From an uncultured Spirochaetaceae bacterium (GTDB taxonomy: Bacteria > Spirochaetota > Spirochaetia > Treponematales > Treponemataceae), in assembly GCA_937875245.1 (NCBI GenBank), contig CALNCH010000086.1, positions 1 to 6,991 on the forward strand: 6,991 nucleotides of DNA, given 5' to 3'. A program made the translations under genes and the position numbers. Below are positions 1 to 5,621 of this stretch, piece after piece. The notes below the pieces were generated by a model. It saw nothing but the letters and a program-made list of their open reading frames with translations. It was not told the origin of the DNA and ran no database searches. How positions within the stretch are numbered: position 1 is the first letter of the stretch; every line of letters starts with the position of its first letter.

Positions 1-408
1 TGGATTTTTAGGATGATTTTCATCAATAGGCAGATATTGTGGTTCTCCAAATACCGCTGCAGAAGATGAAAATACCATTCTTTTACAGTTGTGAGCTATG
101 GCAGCATTCAAAATATTTATAGTACCTGTAATATTATTTACAGAATACTTTTCTGGTTTAATCATTGATTCACCTGCTGCTTTAAAAGCTGCTAAGTGGA
201 TAAAAGCGTCAAATCCTCGTGCAAAAGCTGCATCAAGAGTTTCTGGATGTAGAATATCACCTGCAATAAAATCATTTTCTGAAAACAAATTCTGGAGCAG
301 TCCAGAAGATAAATTATCAAAAACCGTTACAGTATGTTTTGCAGCCATTAATTCTTTTACTACATGGCTCCCGATATACCCGGCACCACCAATTACTAAT
401 ACTTTCAT
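1..408 (-). CDS. galE: UDP-glucose 4-epimerase GalE, N-terminal 136 residues (3' end cut by window edge)
   Basis: GalE interconverts UDP-galactose and UDP-glucose in the cytoplasm (Leloir pathway). The visible protein starts MKVLVIGGAGYIGSH, with the NAD-binding glycines of an extended short-chain dehydrogenase Rossmann fold at G7, G10 and G13. D31 in the FDNLSSG segment ends the second beta strand and would hold the NAD ribose. HLAAFKAAGES follows at about residues 74-84, and SSSAAVFG at 114-121 carries the active-site serine region. The catalytic YxxxK lies beyond the window. The start ATG at 408-406 is supported by GGAGG on the minus strand at 413-417, with a 4-nt gap, and the reading frame is intact to base 1. 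It is divergent from the sensor kinase gene and has its own extended -10 promoter. With lacZ and a sugar transporter in the same window, a role in galactose use is likely. Other sugar-nucleotide epimerases share the fold, but the motif wording fits GalE best. Confidence 0.93.
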   Translation of the reverse strand, partial: MKVLVIGGAGYIGSHVVKELMAAKHTVTVFDNLSSGLLQNLFSENDFIAGDILHPETLDAAFARGFDAFIHLAAFKAAGESMIKPEKYSVNNITGTINILNAAIAHNCKRMVFSSSAAVFGEPQYLPIDENHPKNP

Positions 409-433
409 ATTTACCTCCACTAATCGAAGTCAC

Positions 434-463
434 AGTATACCATAAAGAAATCAGTAGTGGAAA
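434..463 (-). promoter_or_regulatory. Predicted galE promoter (extended -10)
   Basis: On the minus strand TATACT (439-434) is preceded by TGG, giving an extended -10 (TGnTATACT). A weaker -35, TTTCCA (463-458, 4 of 6 consensus bases), sits 18 bp upstream. Transcription would begin near 427 and leave a leader of about 20 nt that contains the GGAGG ribosome binding site of galE. Prediction is from consensus matching only. Confidence 0.55.
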
Positions 464-493
464 GTGACAAAAGCAAGTACTAGTGTACCTTTT

Positions 494-505
494 TTGACAG
501 GTCAA
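494..505. repeat. Inverted repeat TTGAC-AG-GTCAA over the -35 box
   Basis: Two perfect 5-bp arms with a 2-bp centre overlap the -35 of the kinase promoter. A repressor or autoregulator bound here would block polymerase. It is short enough to be chance, since TTGAC is itself most of the -35 consensus. Confidence 0.3.
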
Positions 506-522
506 GATTTGAGTTGTATAAT
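494..522 (+). promoter_or_regulatory. Perfect consensus sigma-70-type promoter for the kinase-regulator pair
   Basis: TTGACA at 494-499 and TATAAT at 517-522 are separated by exactly 17 bp, a perfect match to the housekeeping consensus. The expected start site is near 529, only about 4 nt before the ATG at 533. The -35 also forms half of the inverted repeat TTGAC-AG-GTCAA (494-505), a possible operator. The promoter lies inside the open frame that begins at GTG 464, which argues that the true protein start is downstream. Confidence 0.7.
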
Positions 523-532
523 TGATGAAAAC

Positions 533-1849
533 ATGAAATCAATACATAAAAAAGGTACAGGCTTTACACTCAGTCTTATATGTTTTTTTTACATCCTTAG
601 CCTCATTCTTTATTTCATACAATATGGTAAGTTTTCCCAGATACCAGCAATTTATTACAATGAAACAATAAAAAATGGTTCTCTTTTCTTTATCAATTTT
701 TTTGTACCTTTTTGTATTTCTGGATTAAGTGGGTTTGGATATTTTAAAAGCTCCAACCCTTTTTATAAAATAATACTCTTTTGCATTGGCACCTTTAGTA
801 TTACATTTGCAACCTATCAATTACCTGACAATTTTACTACCAAACTCTCTCTCTTTATTTCATATAGTATTTTATTTGGCTGGCAAGCCTTTCCTAGTAA
901 TGTTATTACATTAGTTTTCTCCTTCTCTCTTTTTTCTATATCCCTTTTTCATCCCAACTTTATTGGACAGGGAAACATCTCCTTAACACAATATAATCCC
1001 AGTGTTGCTGACAGTTTTGTTATCTACATATGTTTATTTTTTGCATGGTTCAGCACAAGTCTTTCTAGATTCAACATGAATACTAGCATTCTTTTAGAAA
1101 ACACCATTGAACACCTTCATGTCACAGAGTCTCAATTAAGCACGGTAAATCAAAAATTACAGGAAAACACAAAGAAATTTGGGGAAGAAGCCACAAAACA
1201 GGAAAGATCAAGAATAACCCGGGACATGCACGATAGCTGCGGTTATGTATTTACCAACATAATAGCATTAGCAGAAGCTGCAATAAGTATTCCGGAAATT
1301 GATGATGACACCGCAAAAAGAATTTTTAATTTTATACGAAACCAATCTTCTGATGGTTTACAACGTACAAGAGAAACACTACATTTAATTCGAGAAATTC
1401 AATCACCGGTATCCACAGGAATTCAAGATATTTACGAACTGAAACATATTTTTGAAGAAGTAACTAATATTGAAATAATTATTGAAACAGGAAATATGAA
1501 TCACAAATATGGCCGAATCGTTAATGCTACTTTGCGACGAATTGTACAAGAAGCTCTTACCAATTCTTTAAGACATGGCCATGCTACCAAAATACTGATT
1601 CAATTTTGGGAATTCCCGGAACTTTTAACTATGACGGTAACAGATAATGGATCAGGTTCTAACAATATTGTTAAGGGAATTGGTTTTCTTGGAATGGAAG
1701 AAAGATTAGCACTACTAGGTGGAACCTTAGATTTTTCCTCCCCAGAAGATGGTGGTTTTAAAATACATATTACCATTCCCTTAACAGGCAGAGAAGAAAA
1801 GTATGAAAATGGAGGAACGATATTACATGACCGCAAAAACTTCCAATGA
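533..1849 (+). CDS. Membrane sensor histidine kinase, NarL/DesK type (HisKA_3 + HATPase_c)
   Basis: This is the sensor of a two-component pair: it should autophosphorylate on histidine and pass the phosphate to the downstream regulator. Residue numbers run from ATG 533. The N-terminal half, about residues 10-180, is very hydrophobic with five or six membrane segments and no recognisable extracellular ligand domain. A polar, probably coiled-coil stretch follows at about 187-225. The HisKA_3 box reads ERSRITRDMHDSCGY with the phospho-acceptor at H233. The ATPase domain has an N box QEALTNSLRHG (N344), DNGSG at 371-375, and GFLGMEERLALLGG to about 397. The DxxxQ phosphatase motif is changed to DxxxY (Y238). 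ATG 533 is preferred because a perfect promoter ends at 522; the open frame extends back to GTG 464 with only a weak Shine-Dalgarno. No ribosome binding site precedes 533, so the mRNA would be near-leaderless. The 3' end overlaps the regulator by 23 bp. The signal is unknown. Confidence 0.92.
   Translation: MKSIHKKGTGFTLSLICFFYILSLILYFIQYGKFSQIPAIYYNETIKNGSLFFINFFVPFCISGLSGFGYFKSSNPFYKIILFCIGTFSITFATYQLPDNFTTKLSLFISYSILFGWQAFPSNVITLVFSFSLFSISLFHPNFIGQGNISLTQYNPSVADSFVIYICLFFAWFSTSLSRFNMNTSILLENTIEHLHVTESQLSTVNQKLQENTKKFGEEATKQERSRITRDMHDSCGYVFTNIIALAEAAISIPEIDDDTAKRIFNFIRNQSSDGLQRTRETLHLIREIQSPVSTGIQDIYELKHIFEEVTNIEIIIETGNMNHKYGRIVNATLRRIVQEALTNSLRHGHATKILIQFWEFPELLTMTVTDNGSGSNNIVKGIGFLGMEERLALLGGTLDFSSPEDGGFKIHITIPLTGREEKYENGGTILHDRKNFQ
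1811..1829 (+). promoter_or_regulatory. Ribosome binding site and start choice of the response regulator
   Basis: GGAGG at 1811-1815 precedes ATG 1827 by 11 nt, which is rather long. In-frame ATGs at 1803 and 1809 lie upstream of or beside the GGAGG and would have no site of their own. Starting at 1827 puts the conserved acidic pair at D16-D17 after a normal short leader. The site lies inside the kinase gene, so translation of the two proteins is probably coupled. Confidence 0.6.
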
Positions 1850-2294
1850 TATTTTAAAAGTCTTACTTATTGATGACCAACAAATCTTTACTGAAAGCTT
1901 ATCAATTTGTGTAAGTAATTATGCAAAAGATATAGAAATAGTAGGAACAGGTTCTAACGGAGAAGAAGCAATACGAATGGCTAAAGAATTACAACCACAT
2001 ATTATTGTAATGGATGCCAGAATGCCAATTATGGATGGAGTAGATGCAGTACGAATAATAAAAAAAGCGATGCCTCAGGTACAAATTATTATGCTGTCTA
2101 CCTACCAAGAAGATATTTTAGTAAGAAACGCTTTGCTTGCGGGAGCTTCTGGCTATTTATTAAAAGATATAAGCCCAAAAGAATTGATTACTGCTATACG
2201 AGCATTAAAAAGTGGTGTAATGCAAATTTCACCAGAAATTATACAAAAATTTGTAACTGAACATCAGGAAAACAAAAAAAGGAGCTTAATCTAA
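1827..2294 (+). CDS. Response regulator, receiver domain; frame ends early before the DNA-binding domain
   Basis: Receiver domain of a NarL/LuxR-family response regulator, the expected partner of the kinase just upstream. Numbering from ATG 1827: acidic pair D16-D17 in LLIDDQQ, phospho-acceptor D63 in VMDARMP, switch residues S91/T92 in LSTYQED, and K113 in GYLLKD, all in place. After the last receiver helix the frame reads ENKKRSLI and stops at 2292-2294, giving 155 residues instead of the usual 200-220. A complete LuxR-type HTH domain follows immediately in the -1 frame (to 2485). The break is at an A7 run (2274-2280); one extra A would join the two parts into a normal full-length regulator. 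As written, the product would be a stand-alone receiver able to take phosphate but not bind DNA. Sequencing error, mutation and frameshift expression are all possible. Confidence 0.85.
   Translation: MTAKTSNDILKVLLIDDQQIFTESLSICVSNYAKDIEIVGTGSNGEEAIRMAKELQPHIIVMDARMPIMDGVDAVRIIKKAMPQVQIIMLSTYQEDILVRNALLAGASGYLLKDISPKELITAIRALKSGVMQISPEIIQKFVTEHQENKKRSLI
2274..2284 (+). other. A7 run followed by AGGAG at the point where the regulator's frame shifts by -1
   Basis: Seven A residues (2274-2280) run straight into AGGAG (2280-2284). The receiver frame reads AAC AAA AAA AGG here; the HTH frame is one base back. The -1 frame is open only from 2261 (TGA at 2258) and the 0 frame closes at 2292, so any shift must occur in a 31-nt overlap centred on this run. 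The phase (C AAA AAA) is not the canonical X XXY YYZ slippery heptamer. Confidence 0.7.
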
Positions 2295-2485
2295 TACCGG
2301 AATTTCAAGAATTAACAAACAGAGAGCAAGAAATTGCAACCTTAATTATAAATGGACACAGCAACGAACAGATTGCAGAAGAGTTACATCTTGCAGTACA
2401 AACTGTTCGTAACCAAGTCAGCAGTATCTATTTTAAACTTGGGGTTAAAGATCGTTTTGAAATGATACAAAGAACAACTCAATAA
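2282..2485 (+). pseudogene. LuxR/NarL-type HTH domain, detached C-terminal part of the response regulator
   Basis: In the -1 frame relative to the receiver, the bases from 2282 encode ELNLIPEFQ and then a complete LuxR-family DNA-binding domain: LTNREQEIATLI, GHSNEQIAEELHL, AVQTVRNQVSSIYFKLGV and KDRFEMIQ, ending at TAA 2483-2485. These are the classical LTxRE, G-x-SNxxIA, TVxxHVxxI and KLGVxxR landmarks of the family (N takes the place of the common H in TVRNQV). No ATG, GTG or TTG occurs in this frame before the domain. The AGGAG at 2280-2284 is followed only by ATA at 2294, a poor start. It is therefore not an ordinary separate gene but the missing half of the regulator at 1827. The domain shows no internal decay, which suggests a recent break, a sequencing error, or recoding. 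Confidence 0.85.
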
Positions 2486-2521
2486 CCCCTTTTAACTTAT
2501 TTTACAGAACCAATAACCCCT
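2480..2521. repeat. 11-bp direct repeat CAATAACCCCT spanning two convergent gene ends
   Basis: CAATAACCCCT occurs at 2480-2490 and again at 2511-2521. The first copy contains the stop of the regulator gene; the second codes for the last residues of permease 2. Only 11 bp separate the two stop codons (2485 and 2497). No stem-loop with a T tract is visible for either direction, so transcripts may overlap here. Confidence 0.45.
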
Positions 2522-3288
2522 GAAATGAAATGTTTTTGTTGTGTTATAAATAAGAGTATTGTTGGTAAGGTACAAATTGAAACAGCTAACATCAAGGCGC
2601 CATAATCAGTAGTGTATCCTGCAGTCATACTTGCCAATAACAGTGGCATAGTTTGACTATCTTGGGTACGCATAATAATTAATGGCCATAAATAATTATT
2701 CCAGTTGTTCATAAAGGTAACAATACCTGCGGCGGCAAAAGTTGGCAGCATTACCGGAACATATATTTTCAGATAAATATTAAACTCACTTAATCCATCC
2801 ACACGAGCTGCCTGTACTATTTCCATAGGAAAACTCATGGAATTTTGTCTAAAAAAGAAGATAAGAAAAGCCGTTGAAATTGATGGCAATATAAATCCTG
2901 CAGTAGTATCCAACAATTTAAATGTACTAAACATTTTGAACAGGGGAACTACAATGGAAGCAAAGGGAACCATCACTAAATCTTTATTCTTATCACGATA
3001 CACTTGAAAGCCATACCCCGCTAAAGAACAGATAAACAAGCTTACAGTTGTTCCTACCAGAGTATTTCGTAAAGAATTCCAAAAGGCTCCAGTAATATTA
3101 ACATTTTTTAATAAAGTCTTGAAATTATGTATAAAAGCAGTACCGAACATATATCGGCCTTTGATAATATCCACACTATAGTTTGTTGCAGAAGAAAGCA
3201 TCCAATAAAAAGGGAATATTGAGCCAATACATACTATAACTAAAAAAGCATACATAAAAAAACGTGGTAAAAATCTTCTCTTTTTCAT
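2497..3288 (-). CDS. CUT1 sugar ABC transporter permease 2 (MalG-like)
   Basis: Inner-membrane permease of a binding-protein-dependent carbohydrate importer. The 263-residue protein has a short basic N terminus (MKKRRFLPRF), a first membrane helix at about 11-29 ending in PFYWMLSSA as is usual for MalG-type subunits, and further helices near 72-94, 104-120, 134-147, 180-198 and 231-249. The EAA loop that docks the ATPase is clear: E156-IVQAARVDGLSEF with the invariant glycine at G165. The third helix (about 104-120) looks six or seven residues shorter than in relatives, because P108 follows the charged RDKNKD stretch after only four residues. The ATG at 3288-3286 overlaps the TGA of permease 1 as ATGA, so the two are translationally coupled; a GGGGGA box lies just upstream. 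It is the last gene of the operon. The substrate cannot be read from a permease. Confidence 0.93.
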   Translation of the reverse strand: MKKRRFLPRFFMYAFLVIVCIGSIFPFYWMLSSATNYSVDIIKGRYMFGTAFIHNFKTLLKNVNITGAFWNSLRNTLVGTTVSLFICSLAGYGFQVYRDKNKDLVMVPFASIVVPLFKMFSTFKLLDTTAGFILPSISTAFLIFFFRQNSMSFPMEIVQAARVDGLSEFNIYLKIYVPVMLPTFAAAGIVTFMNNWNNYLWPLIIMRTQDSQTMPLLLASMTAGYTTDYGALMLAVSICTLPTILLFITQQKHFISGVIGSVK

Positions 3289-4163
3289 TTACTGTCCCCC
3301 ACTTTCATCTGAATAAAGGATAAAATAGCAACCATTATCAATATCGAATAAGAAACGGCAGCGGCATATCCAAATTGTGGATTATATTTAAAAGACAAAT
3401 CATAAATATAATTTGAAATAGTCATGGTAGCATTACCTGGACCACCGGCGGTAAGGTTTTTAACTTCATCGAAAAGTTGCAAAGTACCGTTCGTGGACAT
3501 AATTGCTGTTAATAATATAACAGGTTTAAGTAATGGAATTGTTATCCTAAAAAACTGTTGGGTCTCTGAAGCACCATCAATTCGTGCGGCTTCATAAATA
3601 GAAGAGTCTATATTTTGAAATCCTGCTAAGTAGAAAATAGTATTATACCCTGTCCAACGCCAGGTAATAACTAAAATAATAACTACTTTTGCCCATATAG
3701 GATGACCTAACCAATTTATTGGAGAAGTCAGAATATTCATTCCCATCAAATAGGTATTTACAATACCATCAACTGCAAAGAAAGATTTAAAAATTAACGC
3801 AGATGATACCAAGGCTGTAGCACAAGGTAAAAAAACCATTGTTCGAAAAAGCCCTTTATACTTTAAATCTGGTTTATTTAAGATAGAAGCCAAAATCAAT
3901 GCTAAAAGAAGCATAATTGGCACTTGAAATATGAGATAAATGAAAACATTTTTAACTGAGCTTAGAAATAAGCCATCCTGAAAAAGGCGAATATAGTTTT
4001 TTAAGCCAGTAAAACGAAGATTATTACCTAAGCCTGATTGTAAAGACAAAATAAAGGCACGAAGCATAGGATAAAAACTAAAGATGAGAATAAGAATTGC
4101 TGCAGGAGCAACAAAAATCCAACCACAACGCTTATATTTATTTTCAAGGTTTACTTGCTTCAC
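3285..4163 (-). CDS. CUT1 sugar ABC transporter permease 1 (MalF-like)
   Basis: Inner-membrane permease that pairs with the downstream MalG-like subunit. The 292-residue protein has helices at about 14-33 (the FVAPAAILILIFSFYPML type of start common to MalF/UgpA-like permeases), 70-92, 107-126, 158-171, 205-222 and 265-285. The EAA loop reads E181-AARIDGASE with G187 invariant. LTAGGPGNAT near 238-246 is another family landmark. The start is GTG at 4163-4161, with AGGAG (4175-4171) 7 nt upstream. That AGGAG can be hidden in a small hairpin (4171-4184), so expression may be lower or more controlled than that of the binding protein. No ATP-binding subunit is encoded in the window; CUT1 systems often share an MsmK/UgpC-type ATPase made elsewhere. 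Confidence 0.94.
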   Translation of the reverse strand: MKQVNLENKYKRCGWIFVAPAAILILIFSFYPMLRAFILSLQSGLGNNLRFTGLKNYIRLFQDGLFLSSVKNVFIYLIFQVPIMLLLALILASILNKPDLKYKGLFRTMVFLPCATALVSSALIFKSFFAVDGIVNTYLMGMNILTSPINWLGHPIWAKVVIILVITWRWTGYNTIFYLAGFQNIDSSIYEAARIDGASETQQFFRITIPLLKPVILLTAIMSTNGTLQLFDEVKNLTAGGPGNATMTISNYIYDLSFKYNPQFGYAAAVSYSILIMVAILSFIQMKVGDSK

Positions 4164-4170
4164 AATATTA

Positions 4171-4184
4171 CTCCTATTAAGGAG
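4171..4184 (-). promoter_or_regulatory. Hairpin hiding the ribosome binding site of permease 1
   Basis: In the minus-strand mRNA, CUCCU (from 4184-4180) can pair with AGGAG (4175-4171) around a 4-nt loop. AGGAG is the Shine-Dalgarno of the GTG start at 4163. The CUCC part is also the end of the 3' arm of the larger stem at 4181-4212, so the two structures exclude each other. Confidence 0.5.
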
Positions 4185-4212
4185 AACTGAAAGAAAACTC
4201 TTTCAATTCTCC
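4181..4212 (-). promoter_or_regulatory. 13-bp intercistronic stem-loop between binding-protein and permease 1 genes
   Basis: The arms are 4200-4212 and 4181-4193 and the loop is 4194-4199 (6 nt). In the mRNA all 13 positions pair, one of them as a U-G wobble. No run of U follows on the minus strand (the next bases are UUAAUAGGAG), so it is not a typical intrinsic terminator. A processing or mRNA-stabilising hairpin fits better; in sugar-transport operons such elements raise binding-protein levels above those of the permeases. A smaller AT-rich inverted repeat (AATTAA-CTC-TTAATT, 4213-4227) lies between it and the binding-protein stop codon. Confidence 0.65.
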
Positions 4213-4242
4213 AATTAACTCTTAATTAGAATTCTTCTTTTT

Positions 4243-5535
4243 TTACAGACCCATTAAGAATTCTACTTCTTTTTGTGCGGCAGCTAAGGCTTCATCAATT
4301 GTAATTTTTCCTGAAACAATATCTGGCATTGCACGTCCAACAGCATCTCGAGCTTCATAATTAAATACACCGTAGGTAACCATTGGAACTTTACCTGCAT
4401 AAGTTACAATATCTTCATAAATCTTTTGTCCACCAAAGAAAGCGTTTGGTTGTTCATAAGCAGGAGCTTTTGCAGCGGGTAACCAAGTTGAAATTGCACC
4501 AGATGTTGGAAGAATGGTTTCATACAATGAAACGCTTCCTGCAAAAGTCTTATTTAAGAAATCAGCAGCGGTATCAGCATTTTTTGAAGAATTCATAATC
4601 ATCCAGCTAGATCCACCTTGGCTACTATAGTTTACAGAACTAACGGTGCTGAGTTTAGGTGTGTTTACTACAGCCCAATTTCCACTTTGTGTTTTTTCTG
4701 CAGAAATAGAACCAACAATCCAACAGCCATTAATAGTTGATGCTACAGTGCCATTATTTAATGTTGCTATATAGGCATTCCAATCTGTTACTTGAATACA
4801 AATACCTTCTTTAATCATTTGAGAATACAAACGTACTGCTTCTTTTAATGCAAAATTGTCTTTCAGATTAGGATTACCTTTTTCATCAAACATCCAAGTA
4901 CCACAGCTTTGTAACATAATCATAATAAAATCAGGTTCATTAGCAACAGTAGAAACCATAGATATACCGGTCTTTGCTTTTACGATTTTTCCTAATTCAA
5001 TAAATCTTTCCCAAGTTATATCGTTAAAATCAGATACTTTTAATCCTGCTTTTTCGATGATATCACTTCGTATAAATGTACCAGTAGCACCATTGTCAAA
5101 AGGAACAGCATAACTTTTCCCGTCAATAGTACCGCAACCAACTTTAAATTGAGCAAATTGACTTAAATCTACTTTTCCATTTAAGGGTAAGAAAGCCTTT
5201 GGATAATTCATTACGTTCTTCTGAATAGAATTATCTTGGCATAAAATAATATCAGGCAAGGTATTAGTTTGATTAGAAGATAAAGAGGTAATTAACTTTT
5301 GTTGTAAGTCTTGCCAAGGGGTTTCAACAACGTCAATCTTTACGTTAGGATGATCCTTACTATAAATTTTTGCAGCTTCATTCATTGCATAAATATTAAA
5401 GGTAGGATCCCAGCACCATACTGTTAAAGTAACAGGGGCATTTGGATCTGCAACGGCTTCTTTCTTTGAGCAACCAACAAATACCAAGGTACTGCAAAGA
5501 AGAACAAATAACACAACAGAAACGATTTTTTTCAT
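4243..5535 (-). CDS. Sugar-binding lipoprotein of a CUT1 ABC transporter (SBP_bac_1 family)
   Basis: Extracytoplasmic solute-binding protein that delivers a sugar to the two permeases encoded downstream. The 430-residue protein starts MKKIVSVVLFVLLC, a basic end plus hydrophobic core, and has a lipobox-like F-V-G-C with the lipidated cysteine at C22; F at -3 is loose compared with the Gram-negative consensus. The mature part begins with VTLTVWCWDP, then continues through PWQDLQQKLITSLSS, LPDIILCQD, GKSYAVPFDNGATG, ITWERFIELGK and GGSSWMIMNSSKNADTAADF, the usual order of landmarks in this family. Aromatic residues such as W28, W30 and W267 could stack on sugar rings. The start is ATG 5535-5533 with GGAGG (5545-5541) 5 nt upstream; the in-frame GTG at 5547 overlaps that ribosome binding site and is rejected. 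It is the first gene of the operon and divergent from lacZ, so lactose or another galactoside is a reasonable guess for the ligand. Confidence 0.93.
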   Translation of the reverse strand: MKKIVSVVLFVLLCSTLVFVGCSKKEAVADPNAPVTLTVWCWDPTFNIYAMNEAAKIYSKDHPNVKIDVVETPWQDLQQKLITSLSSNQTNTLPDIILCQDNSIQKNVMNYPKAFLPLNGKVDLSQFAQFKVGCGTIDGKSYAVPFDNGATGTFIRSDIIEKAGLKVSDFNDITWERFIELGKIVKAKTGISMVSTVANEPDFIMIMLQSCGTWMFDEKGNPNLKDNFALKEAVRLYSQMIKEGICIQVTDWNAYIATLNNGTVASTINGCWIVGSISAEKTQSGNWAVVNTPKLSTVSSVNYSSQGGSSWMIMNSSKNADTAADFLNKTFAGSVSLYETILPTSGAISTWLPAAKAPAYEQPNAFFGGQKIYEDIVTYAGKVPMVTYGVFNYEARDAVGRAMPDIVSGKITIDEALAAAQKEVEFLMGL

Positions 5536-5574
5536 ACTTTCCTCCACAATTGGAATTATACATAAGATAAATTA

Positions 5575-5604
5575 AGTATAGGGTTGCTTTTCAACCCCTA
5601 ACAA
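5575..5604 (-). promoter_or_regulatory. Predicted promoter of the transporter operon
   Basis: On the minus strand TTGTTA (5604-5599, 4 of 6) and TATACT (5580-5575, 5 of 6) are 18 bp apart. Start would be near 5568, giving a leader of about 33 nt that contains the GGAGG of the binding-protein gene. An inverted repeat fills the spacer. A second possible -10, TATAAT (5560-5555), has no good -35 and would leave almost no leader, so it is the weaker choice. Confidence 0.45.
5581..5597. repeat. Inverted repeat GGGTTG-N5-CAACCC in the promoter spacer (possible operator)
   Basis: Two perfect 6-bp arms (5581-5586 and 5592-5597) flank a 5-bp centre. The match extends by TA/TA outside if one base (5598) is looped out. 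It sits exactly between the -35 and -10 of the predicted transporter promoter, a usual place for a repressor site. It lacks the central CG of a typical LacI-family operator. Confidence 0.45.
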
Positions 5605-5607
5605 GTT

Positions 5608-5621
5608 ATTGGCGTACCAAT
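5608..5621. repeat. Palindrome ATTGG-CGTA-CCAAT between the divergent promoters
   Basis: Perfect 5-bp arms around CGTA lie 20 bp upstream of the lacZ -35 and just upstream of the transporter -35. The right half overlaps a second inverted pair, TACC (5615-5618) and GGTA (5627-5630). The position suits an activator or repressor acting on both directions. No regulator family is recognised from the sequence. Confidence 0.4.

Noticed and set aside
464..532. GTG 464 as the start of the kinase gene, adding 23 residues
   Set aside because: Only a weak GTGG lies upstream, the extra residues have no family similarity that I can see, and a perfect promoter ends at 522, inside this stretch. Kept as an alternative in the findings.
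1803..1826. ATG 1803 as the start of the response regulator
   Set aside because: It has no ribosome binding site of its own; GGAGG at 1811 points to ATG 1827.
2270..2284. Classical programmed -1 frameshift site in the regulator
   Set aside because: The phase is C AAA AAA AGG, not X XXY YYZ, and I see no clear downstream stem-loop. Slippage on A7 is possible but cannot be claimed from sequence alone.
2280..2296. Separate HTH gene started at ATA 2294 behind AGGAG
   Set aside because: ATA is a very rare start and no ATG, GTG or TTG is available; a broken or recoded fusion explains it better.
4181..4212. Intrinsic terminator after the binding-protein gene
   Set aside because: The stem is strong but no U tract follows on the minus strand, and the permease genes downstream have no other clear promoter.
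4383..5113. Plus-strand open frames inside the binding-protein gene (4383-4598, 4856-5113)
   Set aside because: They lie antisense to a clearly conserved gene and have no family motifs or ribosome binding sites. The same applies to the minus-strand frame at 1600-1836 within the kinase, to plus 98-445 over galE, and to 6285-6548 and 6600-6827 within lacZ.
5533..5547. GTG 5547 as the start of the binding-protein gene
   Set aside because: It lies on the GGAGG that serves ATG 5535, and the extra MEES would put acidic residues before the basic signal-peptide end.
5581..5597. LacI-family operator
   Set aside because: The repeat lacks the central CG and the TGnAA-type half sites of that family, and no LacI-like gene is in the window.
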